This document shows positions 32,946 through 41,513 of a stretch of 64,000 bases of DNA, piece by piece; the stretch's first letter is position 1, and every line of letters starts with the position of its first letter. Source of the stretch: Embleya hyalina (GTDB lineage Bacteria > Actinomycetota > Actinomycetes > Streptomycetales > Streptomycetaceae); assembly GCF_003967355.1 (NCBI RefSeq), contig NZ_BIFH01000039.1, positions 62,001 to 126,000 of the forward strand, read 5' to 3'. The notes under the pieces were generated by a model that was not told where the DNA came from, searched no databases, and was given only the letters and a program-made list of their open reading frames with translations. The translations under genes were made by a program, and so were the position numbers.

Positions 32946-32974
32946 TTGACACTGCGTCAGGTCCTGCCTAGCGT
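32946..32974 (+). promoter_or_regulatory. SDR promoter, leaderless, with TGAC-N5-GTCA site 2
   Basis: -35 TTGACA (32946-32951), a 17-base spacer and -10 TAGCGT (32969-32974). The ATG follows 7 bases later, so the transcript probably begins at or next to the start codon. TGAC-ACTGC-GTCA (32947-32959) overlaps the -35, so a protein bound there would block the promoter. Confidence 0.75.
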
Positions 32975-32981
32975 CGGCGCC

Positions 32982-33797
32982 ATGACCCGAACCGACGACT
33001 CCGAGGTCCCCGACTACCCGGCCCGGTTCCGCCTCGACGGGCGCGGCGTCGTGCTGCTCGGAGCCGGCCAGGGCATCGGCCGGCAGACCGCGCACGCCCT
33101 CGCCCAGTGCGGCGCCCGGGTGTTCGCCGTGGACCGCGATCCGGACCTGGCCGCCGACATCGCGGAGGAGGTCGACGGCATCGCCTGGTCCGGCGACGCG
33201 ACCTCCCGCGCCGACGCCACGCGCATGTGGGCCGACGTCGAGGAGCACCTGGGCCGGGCGCACGCGATCGTCGACATCATCGGCATGAGCCGCTACGCCG
33301 ACCTGCTCTCGATCACCGACGAGGACTGGACCTGGCACCAGGACGTGGTGTTGCGCCACGCCCTGCTCGCGCTGCAACTGGGCGGCGCGCACCTGGCCGC
33401 GCACGGTGGCGGCGCGATCACCTTCGTCGCCTCGGTGTCCGGCCTCACCGGCGCCCCGATGCACGCGGCCTACGGCGCCGCCAAGGCGGGCCTGATCTCC
33501 CTGGTCCGCTCCGCCGCCGTCGAACTTGGCCCCCGCGGCGTCCGCGTCAACGCGGTCGCGCCCGGCATCGTCTGGACCCCCAGGGTCTCCGCCTACCTCG
33601 GCGAACCGGGCCGGAAGGCCAACACCGCCAACACCCCCCTCGACGACGTGGCCCTCCCCGCCGACATAGCCGGCCCCCTCCTGTTCCTCACCACCGACCT
33701 GTCCCGCTACGTCAGCGGCCAGGTCCTCACCGTCGACGGCGCGGTAAGCGCCAAATTCCCCTACCCCCTGCCCGACATGGACGCGGCACCGCACTGA
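32982..33797 (+). CDS. Short-chain dehydrogenase/reductase
   Basis: 271 residues, classical SDR. The cofactor loop is LLGAGQGIGRQTAHAL, with VFAVDRDPDLA after strand 2 (an Asp that favours NAD). The catalytic set is Ser in FVASVSGLTGAP and Tyr/Lys in HAAYGAAKAGLISLV. VRVNAVAPGIVWTPR and SGQVLTVDGAVSAKF are typical of the C-terminal half. Substrate unknown. The ATG at 32982 is 7 bases after a -10 box. The position beside steroid side-chain genes and ahead of a 3-hydroxyacyl-CoA dehydrogenase makes a beta-oxidation or steroid hydroxyl step plausible but unproven. Confidence 0.9.
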   Translation: MTRTDDSEVPDYPARFRLDGRGVVLLGAGQGIGRQTAHALAQCGARVFAVDRDPDLAADIAEEVDGIAWSGDATSRADATRMWADVEEHLGRAHAIVDIIGMSRYADLLSITDEDWTWHQDVVLRHALLALQLGGAHLAAHGGGAITFVASVSGLTGAPMHAAYGAAKAGLISLVRSAAVELGPRGVRVNAVAPGIVWTPRVSAYLGEPGRKANTANTPLDDVALPADIAGPLLFLTTDLSRYVSGQVLTVDGAVSAKFPYPLPDMDAAPH

Positions 33798-33928
33798 CCG
33801 ACCGCCCGAACCGAACCGTCACCGCACCCACCGGACCTCGCGTGCGGCGCGTCGACGCGCGCCGAGCGGCACCTGAGAGGATGCGGGGAGGCGAAGACGG
33901 TAGCGAGTCGTGGAGCGAGGAGTACGCG

Positions 33929-34786
33929 GTGACCGATGTACGACGCGTAGGGGTGGTAGGGGCCGGGCTGATGGGGTCCGGGATCGTCGAGGTGTGTGCG
34001 AAGGCCGGTCTCGACGTGCTGGTGGCGGAGACCAACGCGGCGGCGGCCGAGGCCGGCCGCGCCCGGGTGACCAAGTCGATCGATCGTGGGGTGAAGGCGG
34101 GCAAGCTCGCCGAGGCCGATCGCGACGCCGCGCTGGCGCGGGTGGCCTACACCACCGATCTGGGCGAGTTCGCCGATCGTGACCTGGTGATCGAGGCGGT
34201 GGCCGAGATCGAGGAGGTCAAGACGCAGATCTTCGCCACCCTGGACAAGGTCGTGACGCGCGAGGACGCGATCCTGGCGTCCAACACGTCCTCGATCCCG
34301 ATCATGAAGCTGGGCATGGCCACGTCCCGGCCGCAGCAGGTCGTCGGGATCCACTTCTTCAACCCGGTGCCGGTGCAGAAGCTGGTCGAGCTGGTGCCCT
34401 CGCTGCTCACCGACGAGAGCACGGCGGCGCGCGCCGAGGCGTTCGCGTCCGAGGTGCTGGGCAAGACGGTGATCCGCTCGCAGGACCGCGCCGGCTTCGT
34501 GGTCAACTCGCTCCTGGTGCCGTATCTGCTCTCCGCGATCCGGATGTTCGAGTCCGGCTTCGCCTCGGCCGAGGACATCGACAACGGCATGGTGCTCGGC
34601 TGCGCGCACCCGATGGGCCCGCTGCGGCTGACCGACCTGATCGGCCTGGACACGATCAAGGCGGTCGCGGACAGCCTCTACGACGAGTTCAAGGAGCAGC
34701 TCTACAGCTCGCCGCCGCTGCTGCTGCGCATGGTCGACGCGGGGCTGCTCGGCAAGAAGACCGGGCGCGGCTTCTACCAGTACTGA
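33929..34786 (+). CDS. 3-hydroxybutyryl-CoA dehydrogenase family protein
   Basis: 285 residues, family length. The NAD-binding loop is VGVVGAGLMGSGIVEVCAKA. Further signatures are DLVIEAVAEIEEVKTQIFAT, ILASNTSSIPIMKL, VGIHFFNPVPVQKLVELVPS (catalytic His), QDRAGFVVNSLLVPYLLSAI and, near the end, GLLGKKTGRGFYQY. It oxidises (S)-3-hydroxyacyl-CoA to the 3-oxo form with NAD in the cytoplasm. The start is the GTG at 33929, with GAGGAG upstream; the frame is open further upstream through the SDR gene but is not coding there. It ends at a strong terminator. Confidence 0.93.
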   Translation: MTDVRRVGVVGAGLMGSGIVEVCAKAGLDVLVAETNAAAAEAGRARVTKSIDRGVKAGKLAEADRDAALARVAYTTDLGEFADRDLVIEAVAEIEEVKTQIFATLDKVVTREDAILASNTSSIPIMKLGMATSRPQQVVGIHFFNPVPVQKLVELVPSLLTDESTAARAEAFASEVLGKTVIRSQDRAGFVVNSLLVPYLLSAIRMFESGFASAEDIDNGMVLGCAHPMGPLRLTDLIGLDTIKAVADSLYDEFKEQLYSSPPLLLRMVDAGLLGKKTGRGFYQY

Positions 34787-34794
34787 GCCCGGCC

Positions 34795-34848
34795 CCACAC
34801 GCACCACGAGGGCGGTCCCGATCGGGGCCGCCCTCGTGGTGTGTGTGG
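34795..34848. terminator. Long hairpin terminator between convergent genes
   Basis: A 21-bp stem with one mismatch (CCACACGCACCACGAGGGCGG / CCGCCCTCGTGGTGTGTGTGG) and a 12-base loop, directly after the 3-hydroxyacyl-CoA dehydrogenase and just before the stop of the convergent exporter. Confidence 0.9.
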
Positions 34849-34853
34849 TCCGA

Positions 34854-36473
34854 CTACGGCGTGCGCGCCTCGACCTTGTCGATCCGTACCGGCTCGCGGC
34901 CCTGCGCCGGGCCCGCCTCCGCCCCCGGCTGCCGCCGGCCGTCGTTGGCCACCACGACCGCCTGGCCCGTCTGCAGCGGGACCTCCTTGATCAGCAGCAC
35001 CACGATCAGCGCGAGCAGCCCGAACGGCGCCGCGAACAGGAAGATGTCGCCCACCGCGTGGCCGTAGGAGTTCTCCACGATGCCGCGCGCCGGCTCCCGC
35101 AGGTGGTGCACGTTCGGGATCCCGCCCCCGCCGCCGGTGCCCGACTTCAGCCCCGCGTCGGAGAGGTAGCCGGTGACCTTGGTCGCCATCACCGCGCCGA
35201 GCGCCGAGACGCCGACCGCGCCGCCCAGGCTGCGGAAGAACGCGACGACCGAACTGGCCGCGCCCAACTGGTGTACCGGCACCGCGTTCTGGACCGCGAG
35301 CACCAGGTTCTGCTGAAGCGCGCCGATGCCCATGCCGAGCAGGAACATGTACACCCCGAGCACCCACAGGTTCGTGTCCGCGCGGGTGGTGCTCATCAGG
35401 GTCAGCCCGATGGTCAGCGAGACGCCGCCCATCACCAGGTAGCGCTTCCAGAACCCGGTCGCGGTGATCAGCTTGCCGACCACCGTCGAGGCGATCACCA
35501 GGCCGCCGATCATCGGCAGCGTCATCAGGCCGGACACGGTCGGCGACTTGCCGCGGGCGATCTGGAAGTACTGGCTGAGGAAGACCGACCCGCCCATCAT
35601 CGCCAGACCCACCGCGAGGCTCCCGAGCACGGCCAGCACGATGGTGCGCTGCTTGAACAACCACAGCGGGATGATCGGCTCCGCGGCCCGACCCTCGACC
35701 CGGATGGCCAGCGCGATCAGCAGCAGCGAACCGAGCACCATGGCCGCAGTCTGCCAGGAGACCCAGGCGTAGTTCTTGCCCGCCAGCGAGACCCACACCA
35801 GGAGCACCGACACACCGGCGCTGATCAGCGTCGCGCCCAGGTAGTCGATGGTGACCTCACGCTTGACCACCGGCAGCTTCAGGGTCTTCTGCAGGATGAC
35901 GATCGCGGCCACCGCGAACGGGACGCCGACGTAGAAGCACCAGCGCCAGCCCAGCCACGGGGTGTCCACGATCACGCCGCCGATCAGCGGCCCGCCGACG
36001 GTGGCCAGCGCGAAGGTGGCGCCGAGGTAGCCGCTGTAGCGGCCCCGCTCGCGCGGCGAGATCATCGCGGCCATGATCACCTGCGCCAGGGCGGTGAGAC
36101 CGCCGACGCCGACGCCCTGGATGACCCGACAGCCGATCAGCATGCTCGTGTTCTGCGACAGACCGGCCAGCGCGGAGCCCGCCACGTAGATCACCAGCGC
36201 GAGCTGGACCAGCAGCTTCTTGCTGGTCAGGTCGGCGAGCTTGCCCCAGATCGGGGTGGTCGCGGTCATCGCGAGCAGCGTCGCGGTGACCACCCACGTG
36301 TAGGAGGTCTGGCTGCCGTGCAGGTCGGAGATGATCCGCGGCAGGGCGTTGGACACGATCGTGGACGACAGGATGGCCACGAACATGCCCAGGAGCAGCC
36401 CGGACAGGGCCTCCATGATCTGCCGGTGGGACATCGGCTCCGCCGACGTCTGCGCGGCCGGTGCGTTGCTCAT
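34854..36473 (-). CDS. DHA2-family (EmrB/QacA) MFS multidrug exporter
   Basis: 539 residues with about 14 hydrophobic segments. Matches to DHA2 exporters include LGMFVAILSSTIVSNALPRI (motif D1 region), SYTWVVTATLLAMTATTPIW, GKLADLTSKKLLVQ (motif A), RVIQGVGVGGLTALAQVIMA, and GATFALATVGGPLIGGVIVD (motif C, drug:proton antiport). The C-terminal tail of ~40 residues is hydrophilic. It should export lipophilic compounds using the proton gradient. The start at 36473 has AAGGGG 8 bases upstream. The leader holds repeated GTTGCT/AGCAAC half-sites, so it is probably under a repressor encoded elsewhere. Confidence 0.92.
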   Translation of the reverse strand: MSNAPAAQTSAEPMSHRQIMEALSGLLLGMFVAILSSTIVSNALPRIISDLHGSQTSYTWVVTATLLAMTATTPIWGKLADLTSKKLLVQLALVIYVAGSALAGLSQNTSMLIGCRVIQGVGVGGLTALAQVIMAAMISPRERGRYSGYLGATFALATVGGPLIGGVIVDTPWLGWRWCFYVGVPFAVAAIVILQKTLKLPVVKREVTIDYLGATLISAGVSVLLVWVSLAGKNYAWVSWQTAAMVLGSLLLIALAIRVEGRAAEPIIPLWLFKQRTIVLAVLGSLAVGLAMMGGSVFLSQYFQIARGKSPTVSGLMTLPMIGGLVIASTVVGKLITATGFWKRYLVMGGVSLTIGLTLMSTTRADTNLWVLGVYMFLLGMGIGALQQNLVLAVQNAVPVHQLGAASSVVAFFRSLGGAVGVSALGAVMATKVTGYLSDAGLKSGTGGGGGIPNVHHLREPARGIVENSYGHAVGDIFLFAAPFGLLALIVVLLIKEVPLQTGQAVVVANDGRRQPGAEAGPAQGREPVRIDKVEARTP

Positions 36474-36534
36474 ACCTACCCCTTCTACTGCGGATGCTCT
36501 GCGCCCGGACGCGGCTTCCCCACCCCCGACACTC

Positions 36535-36577
36535 GTTGCTTGGTACAACCATAGCAATCTTTGTTGCTGCAAGCAAC
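36535..36577. promoter_or_regulatory. Composite operator upstream of the DHA2 exporter
   Basis: GTTGCT-GCA-AGCAAC (36563-36577) is a perfect inverted repeat. A second pair, GTTGCT (36535-36540) and AGCAAT (36553-36558), flanks TGGT-ACA-ACCA (36541-36551). The cluster is AT-richer than its surroundings and lies 60-100 bases from the exporter start. Confidence 0.65.
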
Positions 36578-36631
36578 TTTCAAGAGATGGTCAAGTCGGC
36601 GCGCCTCGAAGTGACCGGATGACTACGCGGA

Positions 36632-36637
36632 TAGGAT
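36632..36637 (+). promoter_or_regulatory. -10 box of a leaderless promoter (LapA-like gene)
   Basis: TAGGAT is followed after 7 bases (CCGCGGC) by the ATG of the LapA-like gene, with no Shine-Dalgarno. GTGACC 15 bases upstream is a weak -35. Confidence 0.55.
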
Positions 36638-36644
36638 CCGCGGC

Positions 36645-36881
36645 ATGGCAAAGACCCCTCAATCGGGCACTTCGGGCGGCAATGTCGGCGGTGTCTCGTA
36701 CCGCACGATCGGCATCGCGGCGATCGTCGTCCTGAGCGTCTGGTTCGTGCTGGCCAACACCGGCTCGGTGAGCATCCGATTCTGGATCCCGACGCTGGAG
36801 GCGCCGCTGTGGATCGTCCTGGTCGGGACGTTCGCGGTGGGCATGTTGACCGGGTGGTGGGTGAAGGCCAACCGGCGCTGA
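36645..36881 (+). CDS. LapA-domain (DUF1049) small membrane protein
   Basis: 78 residues with two membrane segments: TIGIAAIVVLSVWFVLANT (~22-40) and APLWIVLVGTFAVGMLTGWW (~52-71), joined by SVSIRFWIP. The 'ANTGSVSIRFW' join and the glycine-rich second helix are typical of LapA-domain proteins, which help organise envelope lipid or polysaccharide assembly in some bacteria. The very short cytoplasmic tail (VKANRR) lacks the coiled coil found in longer members. Probably leaderless. The lipoprotein gene follows 22 bases later with its own apparent promoter. Confidence 0.85.
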   Translation: MAKTPQSGTSGGNVGGVSYRTIGIAAIVVLSVWFVLANTGSVSIRFWIPTLEAPLWIVLVGTFAVGMLTGWWVKANRR

Positions 36882-36890
36882 GCCGCCCGA

Positions 36891-36896
36891 TATCCT
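36891..36896 (+). promoter_or_regulatory. -10 box of a leaderless promoter (lipoprotein gene)
   Basis: TATCCT is followed after 7 bases (GGGCCGC) by the ATG of the lipoprotein gene at 36904. No Shine-Dalgarno is visible. Confidence 0.5.
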
Positions 36897-36903
36897 GGGC
36901 CGC

Positions 36904-38037
36904 ATGCTTCGCTCCAGGCTGCGTCCGGCCGTACACGTGGCGAGCCTGTTGACCGCCGGCGTGCTCGTGGCCGGCTGTTCGAGCTCCGCCTCCCCCTCCG
37001 CCGAACCCTCCGCGATCACGCCCACGGGGTCGGAGACCACCCCCGTCGGCGACACGGTCTGCGCGGGCCTGCTGCCCACCTCGGCGGTCACCGCGTTGCT
37101 CCCGGCCGCGCCCGCGTTCACCGGCAAGGACCATGTGCCGCTGGCGCACTATCCCGTGCTGCGCTGCCAGGTGACGGCGGGCGAGCGCTCGTTCGTCGGC
37201 TCGGCGTACCTGTTCAACATGGCCGGCGCCGAGCGGGTGCAGTTGCCGGGGCTGACCACCGCGGAGTCGGCGCCGCTGGGCACGAGTACGAACGGGCTGT
37301 ACGGGATGGCCGGTGCGGACGACGCCTGGCTGGTGCAGAACTGCAAGGTGCAAAACGTCGAGAACCCGGTCCCGATGCTGGTCCGGGCCCGCACCCTCGC
37401 CCCCGCCGGCACACCGGACCGGCCGGACCAGCGGCAGCAGTTGGCCGACCTCGCGGTGGACCTGGCCAACGGCGTGGCCAAGGCGGCCGGCTGCGAGTCG
37501 AAGCCCGCCCCCCGGCCGGAGGGGATCAAGCCCGCGAGCAAACCCGAGCCGATCACCGACGCCCCCGTCTGCGGCATGCTCGACCCCGCCGCGCTCGGCC
37601 CCCAGGCGGCCGGCGATCAGCGCGCGCGCTGGACGGCCGCCGCCACGCCGGAGGGGCCCGGTGCGATCCAGGGCTGCGACCTGTTCCTGGACAACCGGCG
37701 GGTGCTCTCCTTCGCGATCGTGCACGGCTACCTGGCCCCCGGCGCCGAGGCCCCGGGTGAGCGCTCCGTGCTGTCCGAGCGGCTGCCCACCGGCGGCATC
37801 GCCAACGACGCCCAACTCTCGGGCACCGTCGAGGGCAAGGTCATCGGCATGTGCGACGGCCACACCGTGGCCTACCAGCTCACCCGGCACAACGGCGAGG
37901 ATCCCCCGGGCCGAACCCTGGGCCAACCCACCGAACAGTTCTTCCGGGCCTTCGCCGACGGCGCCTCGAAGTGGGGCCTCAGGTGCGAACCGATCAACCC
38001 CAAGACCCCCGAGGAGAACTGGAAGTTCCGCTCCTGA
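36904..38037 (+). CDS. Putative secreted lipoprotein, function unknown
   Basis: 377 residues. The signal peptide ends in a lipobox, VAGC (Cys25), followed by a Ser/Pro-rich tether. The mature part seems to have two similar halves, each opening with a conserved Cys: VCAGLLPTSAVTALLPAAPA near residue 50 and PVCGMLDPAALGP near 225. Each half has a later Cys-containing strand (YPVLRCQVTAGE; IQGCDLFLDNRR). This pattern recalls DUF3558-like lipoproteins of actinobacteria, but I am not certain. It should sit on the outer face of the membrane. No partner gene is evident. Confidence 0.78.
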   Translation: MLRSRLRPAVHVASLLTAGVLVAGCSSSASPSAEPSAITPTGSETTPVGDTVCAGLLPTSAVTALLPAAPAFTGKDHVPLAHYPVLRCQVTAGERSFVGSAYLFNMAGAERVQLPGLTTAESAPLGTSTNGLYGMAGADDAWLVQNCKVQNVENPVPMLVRARTLAPAGTPDRPDQRQQLADLAVDLANGVAKAAGCESKPAPRPEGIKPASKPEPITDAPVCGMLDPAALGPQAAGDQRARWTAAATPEGPGAIQGCDLFLDNRRVLSFAIVHGYLAPGAEAPGERSVLSERLPTGGIANDAQLSGTVEGKVIGMCDGHTVAYQLTRHNGEDPPGRTLGQPTEQFFRAFADGASKWGLRCEPINPKTPEENWKFRS

Positions 38038-38145
38038 CCCGACGCGGGCCGGCAACGCGAAGGAGGGCGCCGCGCGAACCTCGCGCGACGCCCTCCCCGA
38101 GCGGTGCCGTCAGCCGATCGCGTCACCCACGTGGGTGACCCGCGT

Positions 38146-40050
38146 TCAGGACACCTCCGCCCGCTCCCGCGTCCCCGCCGGAAGCGACTGCGGTTGGGCA
38201 CTCTGCCCACCCTTGCCGCCGTCCTGCTTCGGCCGCTCGGTGCCGCCCGTCCCGGACGCGTCGCCCGCGGGCGGCAGTTCGCTGAGGAACTTCTTCTCCA
38301 CGTCCGGGTTTTCCTTCAGGTACGCCTTCACGCCCTCGGCCGCCGCGTTCGGCTTGCCCGCGTAGTCGACGAAGACCTTCTTCTCCAGCGGACCGAGCAC
38401 CGAGTCGTCCAGCTTCAGGTTCTTCACCCACGTATTGACGTCGGGGAAGTCCTCGGCGAAGCCCTTGCGGCCGATCGAGCTGATCCACCCCGGCGCGCCG
38501 TACGACTGCTTCGGGTCGGCCAGCGGCTTGATGTCGTACTTCGTGTACGCCCAGTGCGGACGCCACATCGTCACCACGATCGGCTTGCCGGCCGCCATCT
38601 GCCGGTCCAGCTCCGCGATCATCGCGGGCGTACTGCTCTTGACCAGGTCGAAGTCGAGCCCGTACTCCGGGATCAGCTTCTTCTCGGTCAGGTCCATGAT
38701 GTTCGCGCCCGGCTCGATCCCGACGATCCGGCCGCCGAACTCCTTCTCGTGGCCCTTGAGATCCTCGACCGACTCGTACGGCAGGTTCTTCGGGATCGCG
38801 AGTTGCACGTCCACGTTGTTGTACCAGCGCCCGATCTCCTCGAGCTTGGACCCGTACTCGTCCAGGTACTTCTTGTGCAGCGTGGGCAACCACGCGTCCA
38901 GGAACAGGTCGATGTCGCCGCGCGCCAGGCCCTGGAACAGCGGGCCCACGTCGAGCTGCTTCATCGTGACGTCGTAGCCGCGCTTCTCCAACAACTGCTT
39001 GTACATGTTGGTGACCACGACGTCCTCCTCCCACGGGATCCAGCCGACCGTGATCTTCTTGCGACCACCGTCGGAGGCACCGAGGCCGAAGCCGCCGAGC
39101 AGCCCCGCGACCAGCGCGACGGTCACCACGCCGCCGACCGCCACGACCGGGCGCGGACGCCAGTCGAGCAGCCACTTCGGGGTGAAGCCGTCGGCGCCGC
39201 GCACGGCCTTGGCGCGCTTGGCCCGAGCCTCGGCCCGCTGTCCGGCCGCACCGACCGTACGGTCCAGGTAGATCGCGAGCACGACCACCGCGACGCCGGC
39301 CTCGACGCCCAGGCCCACGTTGTTGTTCGACAACGCGCCGAACACCTCGCTGCCCAGGCCGCCCGCGCCGACGATGCCGGCGGTGACCACCATCGACAAC
39401 GACAACATGATGACCTGGTTGACCCCGGCCATGATGGTCGGCAACGCGAGCGGGAACTGCACGTCCTTGAGGATTCGCCACTCGCTCGTGCCGAACGCCT
39501 CGGCGGCCTCGACCATTTCGGCGTCGACGCTGCGGATGCCCAATTCGGTCATCCGCACCCCGGGCGGCAGCGCGAAGACCACGGTGGCCACGACGCCCGG
39601 CACCTCGCCGATGCCGAAGAACGTGATCGCCGGGATCAGGTACACGAACGCCGGCATCGTCTGCATGAAGTCGAGCACCGGCCGCAACACCGCGCCGACC
39701 GCACGACTGCGGGCGGTCAGGATGCCCAACGGGATGGCGACCAGCAGTGCGATCGCCGCCGAGACCAGCACCAGGGCCAGCGTGGACATGGCCGGCTTCC
39801 ACATGTCCAGGCCGTCGATCAGCAGGAATCCCGCCGCCGCGACCAGCGCGAACACCGGCCCGCGCACGGCCCAGCCGATCACCGCGAACAACACCACCAC
39901 GACCGGCAACGGCGAATCCGTCAGCCAGTCGGCCAGGTGGGTGACCGCGCCGCCGACCACGCTGCGGATGAAGTCGAACAACCAGGAGAAGTGGTCGCGC
40001 ATGAAGTCGACCAGGCTCTCGGCCCAGTCGCCCAGATGGATCCTAGGCAT
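38146..40050 (-). CDS. Glycine-betaine/proline ABC importer: permease fused to substrate-binding domain
   Basis: 634 residues. The first ~330 form an OpuAB/ProW-type permease, with core motif QTMPAFVYLIPAITFFGIGE and EAAEAFGTSEWRILKDVQFP LALP (the ATPase-contact loop). A hydrophobic segment (VVAVGGVVTVALVAGLLGGF, ~340-360) leads to an OpuAC-type receptor: KKITVGWIPWEEDVVVTNMY, DLFLDAWLPTLHKKYLDEYG and VTMWRPHWAYTKYDIKPLAD, with the aromatic (Trp/Tyr) residues of a betaine cage. The tail after ~600 is disordered. It imports quaternary ammonium osmoprotectants. It overlaps the ATPase stop by 8 bases, so it is translationally coupled. Confidence 0.93.
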   Translation of the reverse strand: MPRIHLGDWAESLVDFMRDHFSWLFDFIRSVVGGAVTHLADWLTDSPLPVVVVLFAVIGWAVRGPVFALVAAAGFLLIDGLDMWKPAMSTLALVLVSAAIALLVAIPLGILTARSRAVGAVLRPVLDFMQTMPAFVYLIPAITFFGIGEVPGVVATVVFALPPGVRMTELGIRSVDAEMVEAAEAFGTSEWRILKDVQFPLALPTIMAGVNQVIMLSLSMVVTAGIVGAGGLGSEVFGALSNNNVGLGVEAGVAVVVLAIYLDRTVGAAGQRAEARAKRAKAVRGADGFTPKWLLDWRPRPVVAVGGVVTVALVAGLLGGFGLGASDGGRKKITVGWIPWEEDVVVTNMYKQLLEKRGYDVTMKQLDVGPLFQGLARGDIDLFLDAWLPTLHKKYLDEYGSKLEEIGRWYNNVDVQLAIPKNLPYESVEDLKGHEKEFGGRIVGIEPGANIMDLTEKKLIPEYGLDFDLVKSSTPAMIAELDRQMAAGKPIVVTMWRPHWAYTKYDIKPLADPKQSYGAPGWISSIGRKGFAEDFPDVNTWVKNLKLDDSVLGPLEKKVFVDYAGKPNAAAEGVKAYLKENPDVEKKFLSELPPAGDASGTGGTERPKQDGGKGGQSAQPQSLPAGTRERAEVS

Positions 40051-41461
40051 CGTCGCGCACCTCGCCCTCGGCCCCGAGCCGCTCCACGACCGACTCCGCC
40101 GCCGGCGCCGGTATCCGCACCTCGACCGAGTCGACCGGCGCCGCCGCGCCGGAGCCGTCCACACCGGCCGCGCCTGCCGGGAGCAACTTCTCCCCCGGCC
40201 CCGCGGGCACCAGCATCTTCACGCTCCCGGTGTCGGTGACCCCGAGCGTGCCGCCGTCGGCCTCGCCCGAGCCCCCCGCGGCGTTGCCCAGCGCGGCCAG
40301 CAGGCTGACCCGGGGCACCACGCCGACCAGTCGCATGCCCTCGTCCACCACCGCGAGCGGCAACCTGCTCTCCGCGCACGGTGCGAACAATTCGGCGACC
40401 GGCGTCTGCGTCGTCACCGTGACCACGTCGAGGCCCGGGTCCGGCCGGACGGTGCGCTCACCGGTCCGCGCCGCCTCGGTGACGGCCGCGTCGGTGACCG
40501 CGCCGAGCAGCCGGCGGCCGTTCTCGCGTGTGTCCACCACGAACGCCGCCGTGGTCTGCGCCTCGCGCATCGTGCGCATCGCGACACGGGGCCCTTCTCC
40601 GCAGGTCACCGTGGCGCGCGAATCCTCCATGATGGAGCCCGCGGTCAACACCCGGGTACGGTCCACGTCCGCGACGAAGGACGCCACGTAGTCGTTGGCG
40701 GGGTCGGTCAGGATGTCCTCGGCGGTGCCGATCTGCACCACCCGGCCGTCGCGCATCACCGCGATGCGATCGCCGAGCCGCATCGCCTCGTTGAGGTCGT
40801 GCGTGATGAACACGATGGTCTTGTGCAACTTCTCCTGGAGTTCCAGGAGTTGGTCCTGCATCTCGCGGCGGATCAGCGGATCGAGCGCGCTGAACGACTC
40901 GTCCATCAGCAGGATGTCGGCGTCGGTGGCCAGCGCGCGGGCCAGGCCGACCCGCTGCTGCATGCCGCCGGACAACTCGCTCGGCGCGGACTCCTCCCAG
41001 CCGGCCAGCCCGACCAGGGCGAGCGCCTCGCGGGCACGCCGGTCGCGCTCGGCGGCCGGCACCCCCTGGACCGACAGGCCGTAGCCGGCGTTCTCCAACA
41101 CCGTGCGGTGCGGGAACAGCGCGAAGTGCTGGAAGACCATGCTGATGCGCCGGGCGCGCACGTCGCGCAATTCCCTGGCGGGCAACGAGGTCAGGTCCCG
41201 GTCGTCGATGTAGACGGCGCCGGCGGTGGCGTCCAGGAGGCCGTTGAGCATCCTCAGCAGGGTCGATTTGCCGGAGCCGGACAGGCCCATCACGACGAAG
41301 ATCTCGCCTTCGGCGACCTCGAAGGAGACGTCGATGACGGCGGGGACGGTGCTGCCCCCTCGTACGTCGTCGCGGCTTTCGCCGGCGCGCAGCCGGTCGA
41401 GCGCGTCGTCGGCTCGACGGCCGAAAATCTTGTACAGGCCTTCGGCCCGGAGTCTGGACAC
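40043..41461 (-). CDS. Glycine-betaine/proline ABC importer ATPase with CBS domains
   Basis: 472 residues. The ABC domain has Walker A GLSGSGKST, signature LSGGMQQRVGLARAL and Walker B ILLMDESFSALDP. The TIVFITHDLNEAMRLGDRIA block is typical of ProV/OpuAA. Two CBS-like domains follow (~275-400). In this family they sense ionic strength and gate transport. A disordered tail of ~70 residues closes the protein. The start is the GTG at 41461 with GAGG upstream; the frame continues 66 codons upstream without family-like sequence. The receptor-permease fusion is encoded next in the same operon. Confidence 0.92.
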   Translation of the reverse strand: MSRLRAEGLYKIFGRRADDALDRLRAGESRDDVRGGSTVPAVIDVSFEVAEGEIFVVMGLSGSGKSTLLRMLNGLLDATAGAVYIDDRDLTSLPARELRDVRARRISMVFQHFALFPHRTVLENAGYGLSVQGVPAAERDRRAREALALVGLAGWEESAPSELSGGMQQRVGLARALATDADILLMDESFSALDPLIRREMQDQLLELQEKLHKTIVFITHDLNEAMRLGDRIAVMRDGRVVQIGTAEDILTDPANDYVASFVADVDRTRVLTAGSIMEDSRATVTCGEGPRVAMRTMREAQTTAAFVVDTRENGRRLLGAVTDAAVTEAARTGERTVRPDPGLDVVTVTTQTPVAELFAPCAESRLPLAVVDEGMRLVGVVPRVSLLAALGNAAGGSGEADGGTLGVTDTGSVKMLVPAGPGEKLLPAGAAGVDGSGAAAPVDSVEVRIPAPAAESVVERLGAEGEVRDDA

Positions 41462-41492
41462 GGATACCTCGTCGTTCGGGCCGCGGAGGAAC

Positions 41493-41513
41493 GGAACCGT
41501 TGATACCGGTTCC
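41493..41513. promoter_or_regulatory. 21-bp inverted repeat upstream of the betaine importer
   Basis: GGAACCG-TTGATAC-CGGTTCC has perfect 7-bp arms and ends about 30 bases upstream of the ATPase GTG. It is a candidate operator, or a leader hairpin. Confidence 0.6.
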
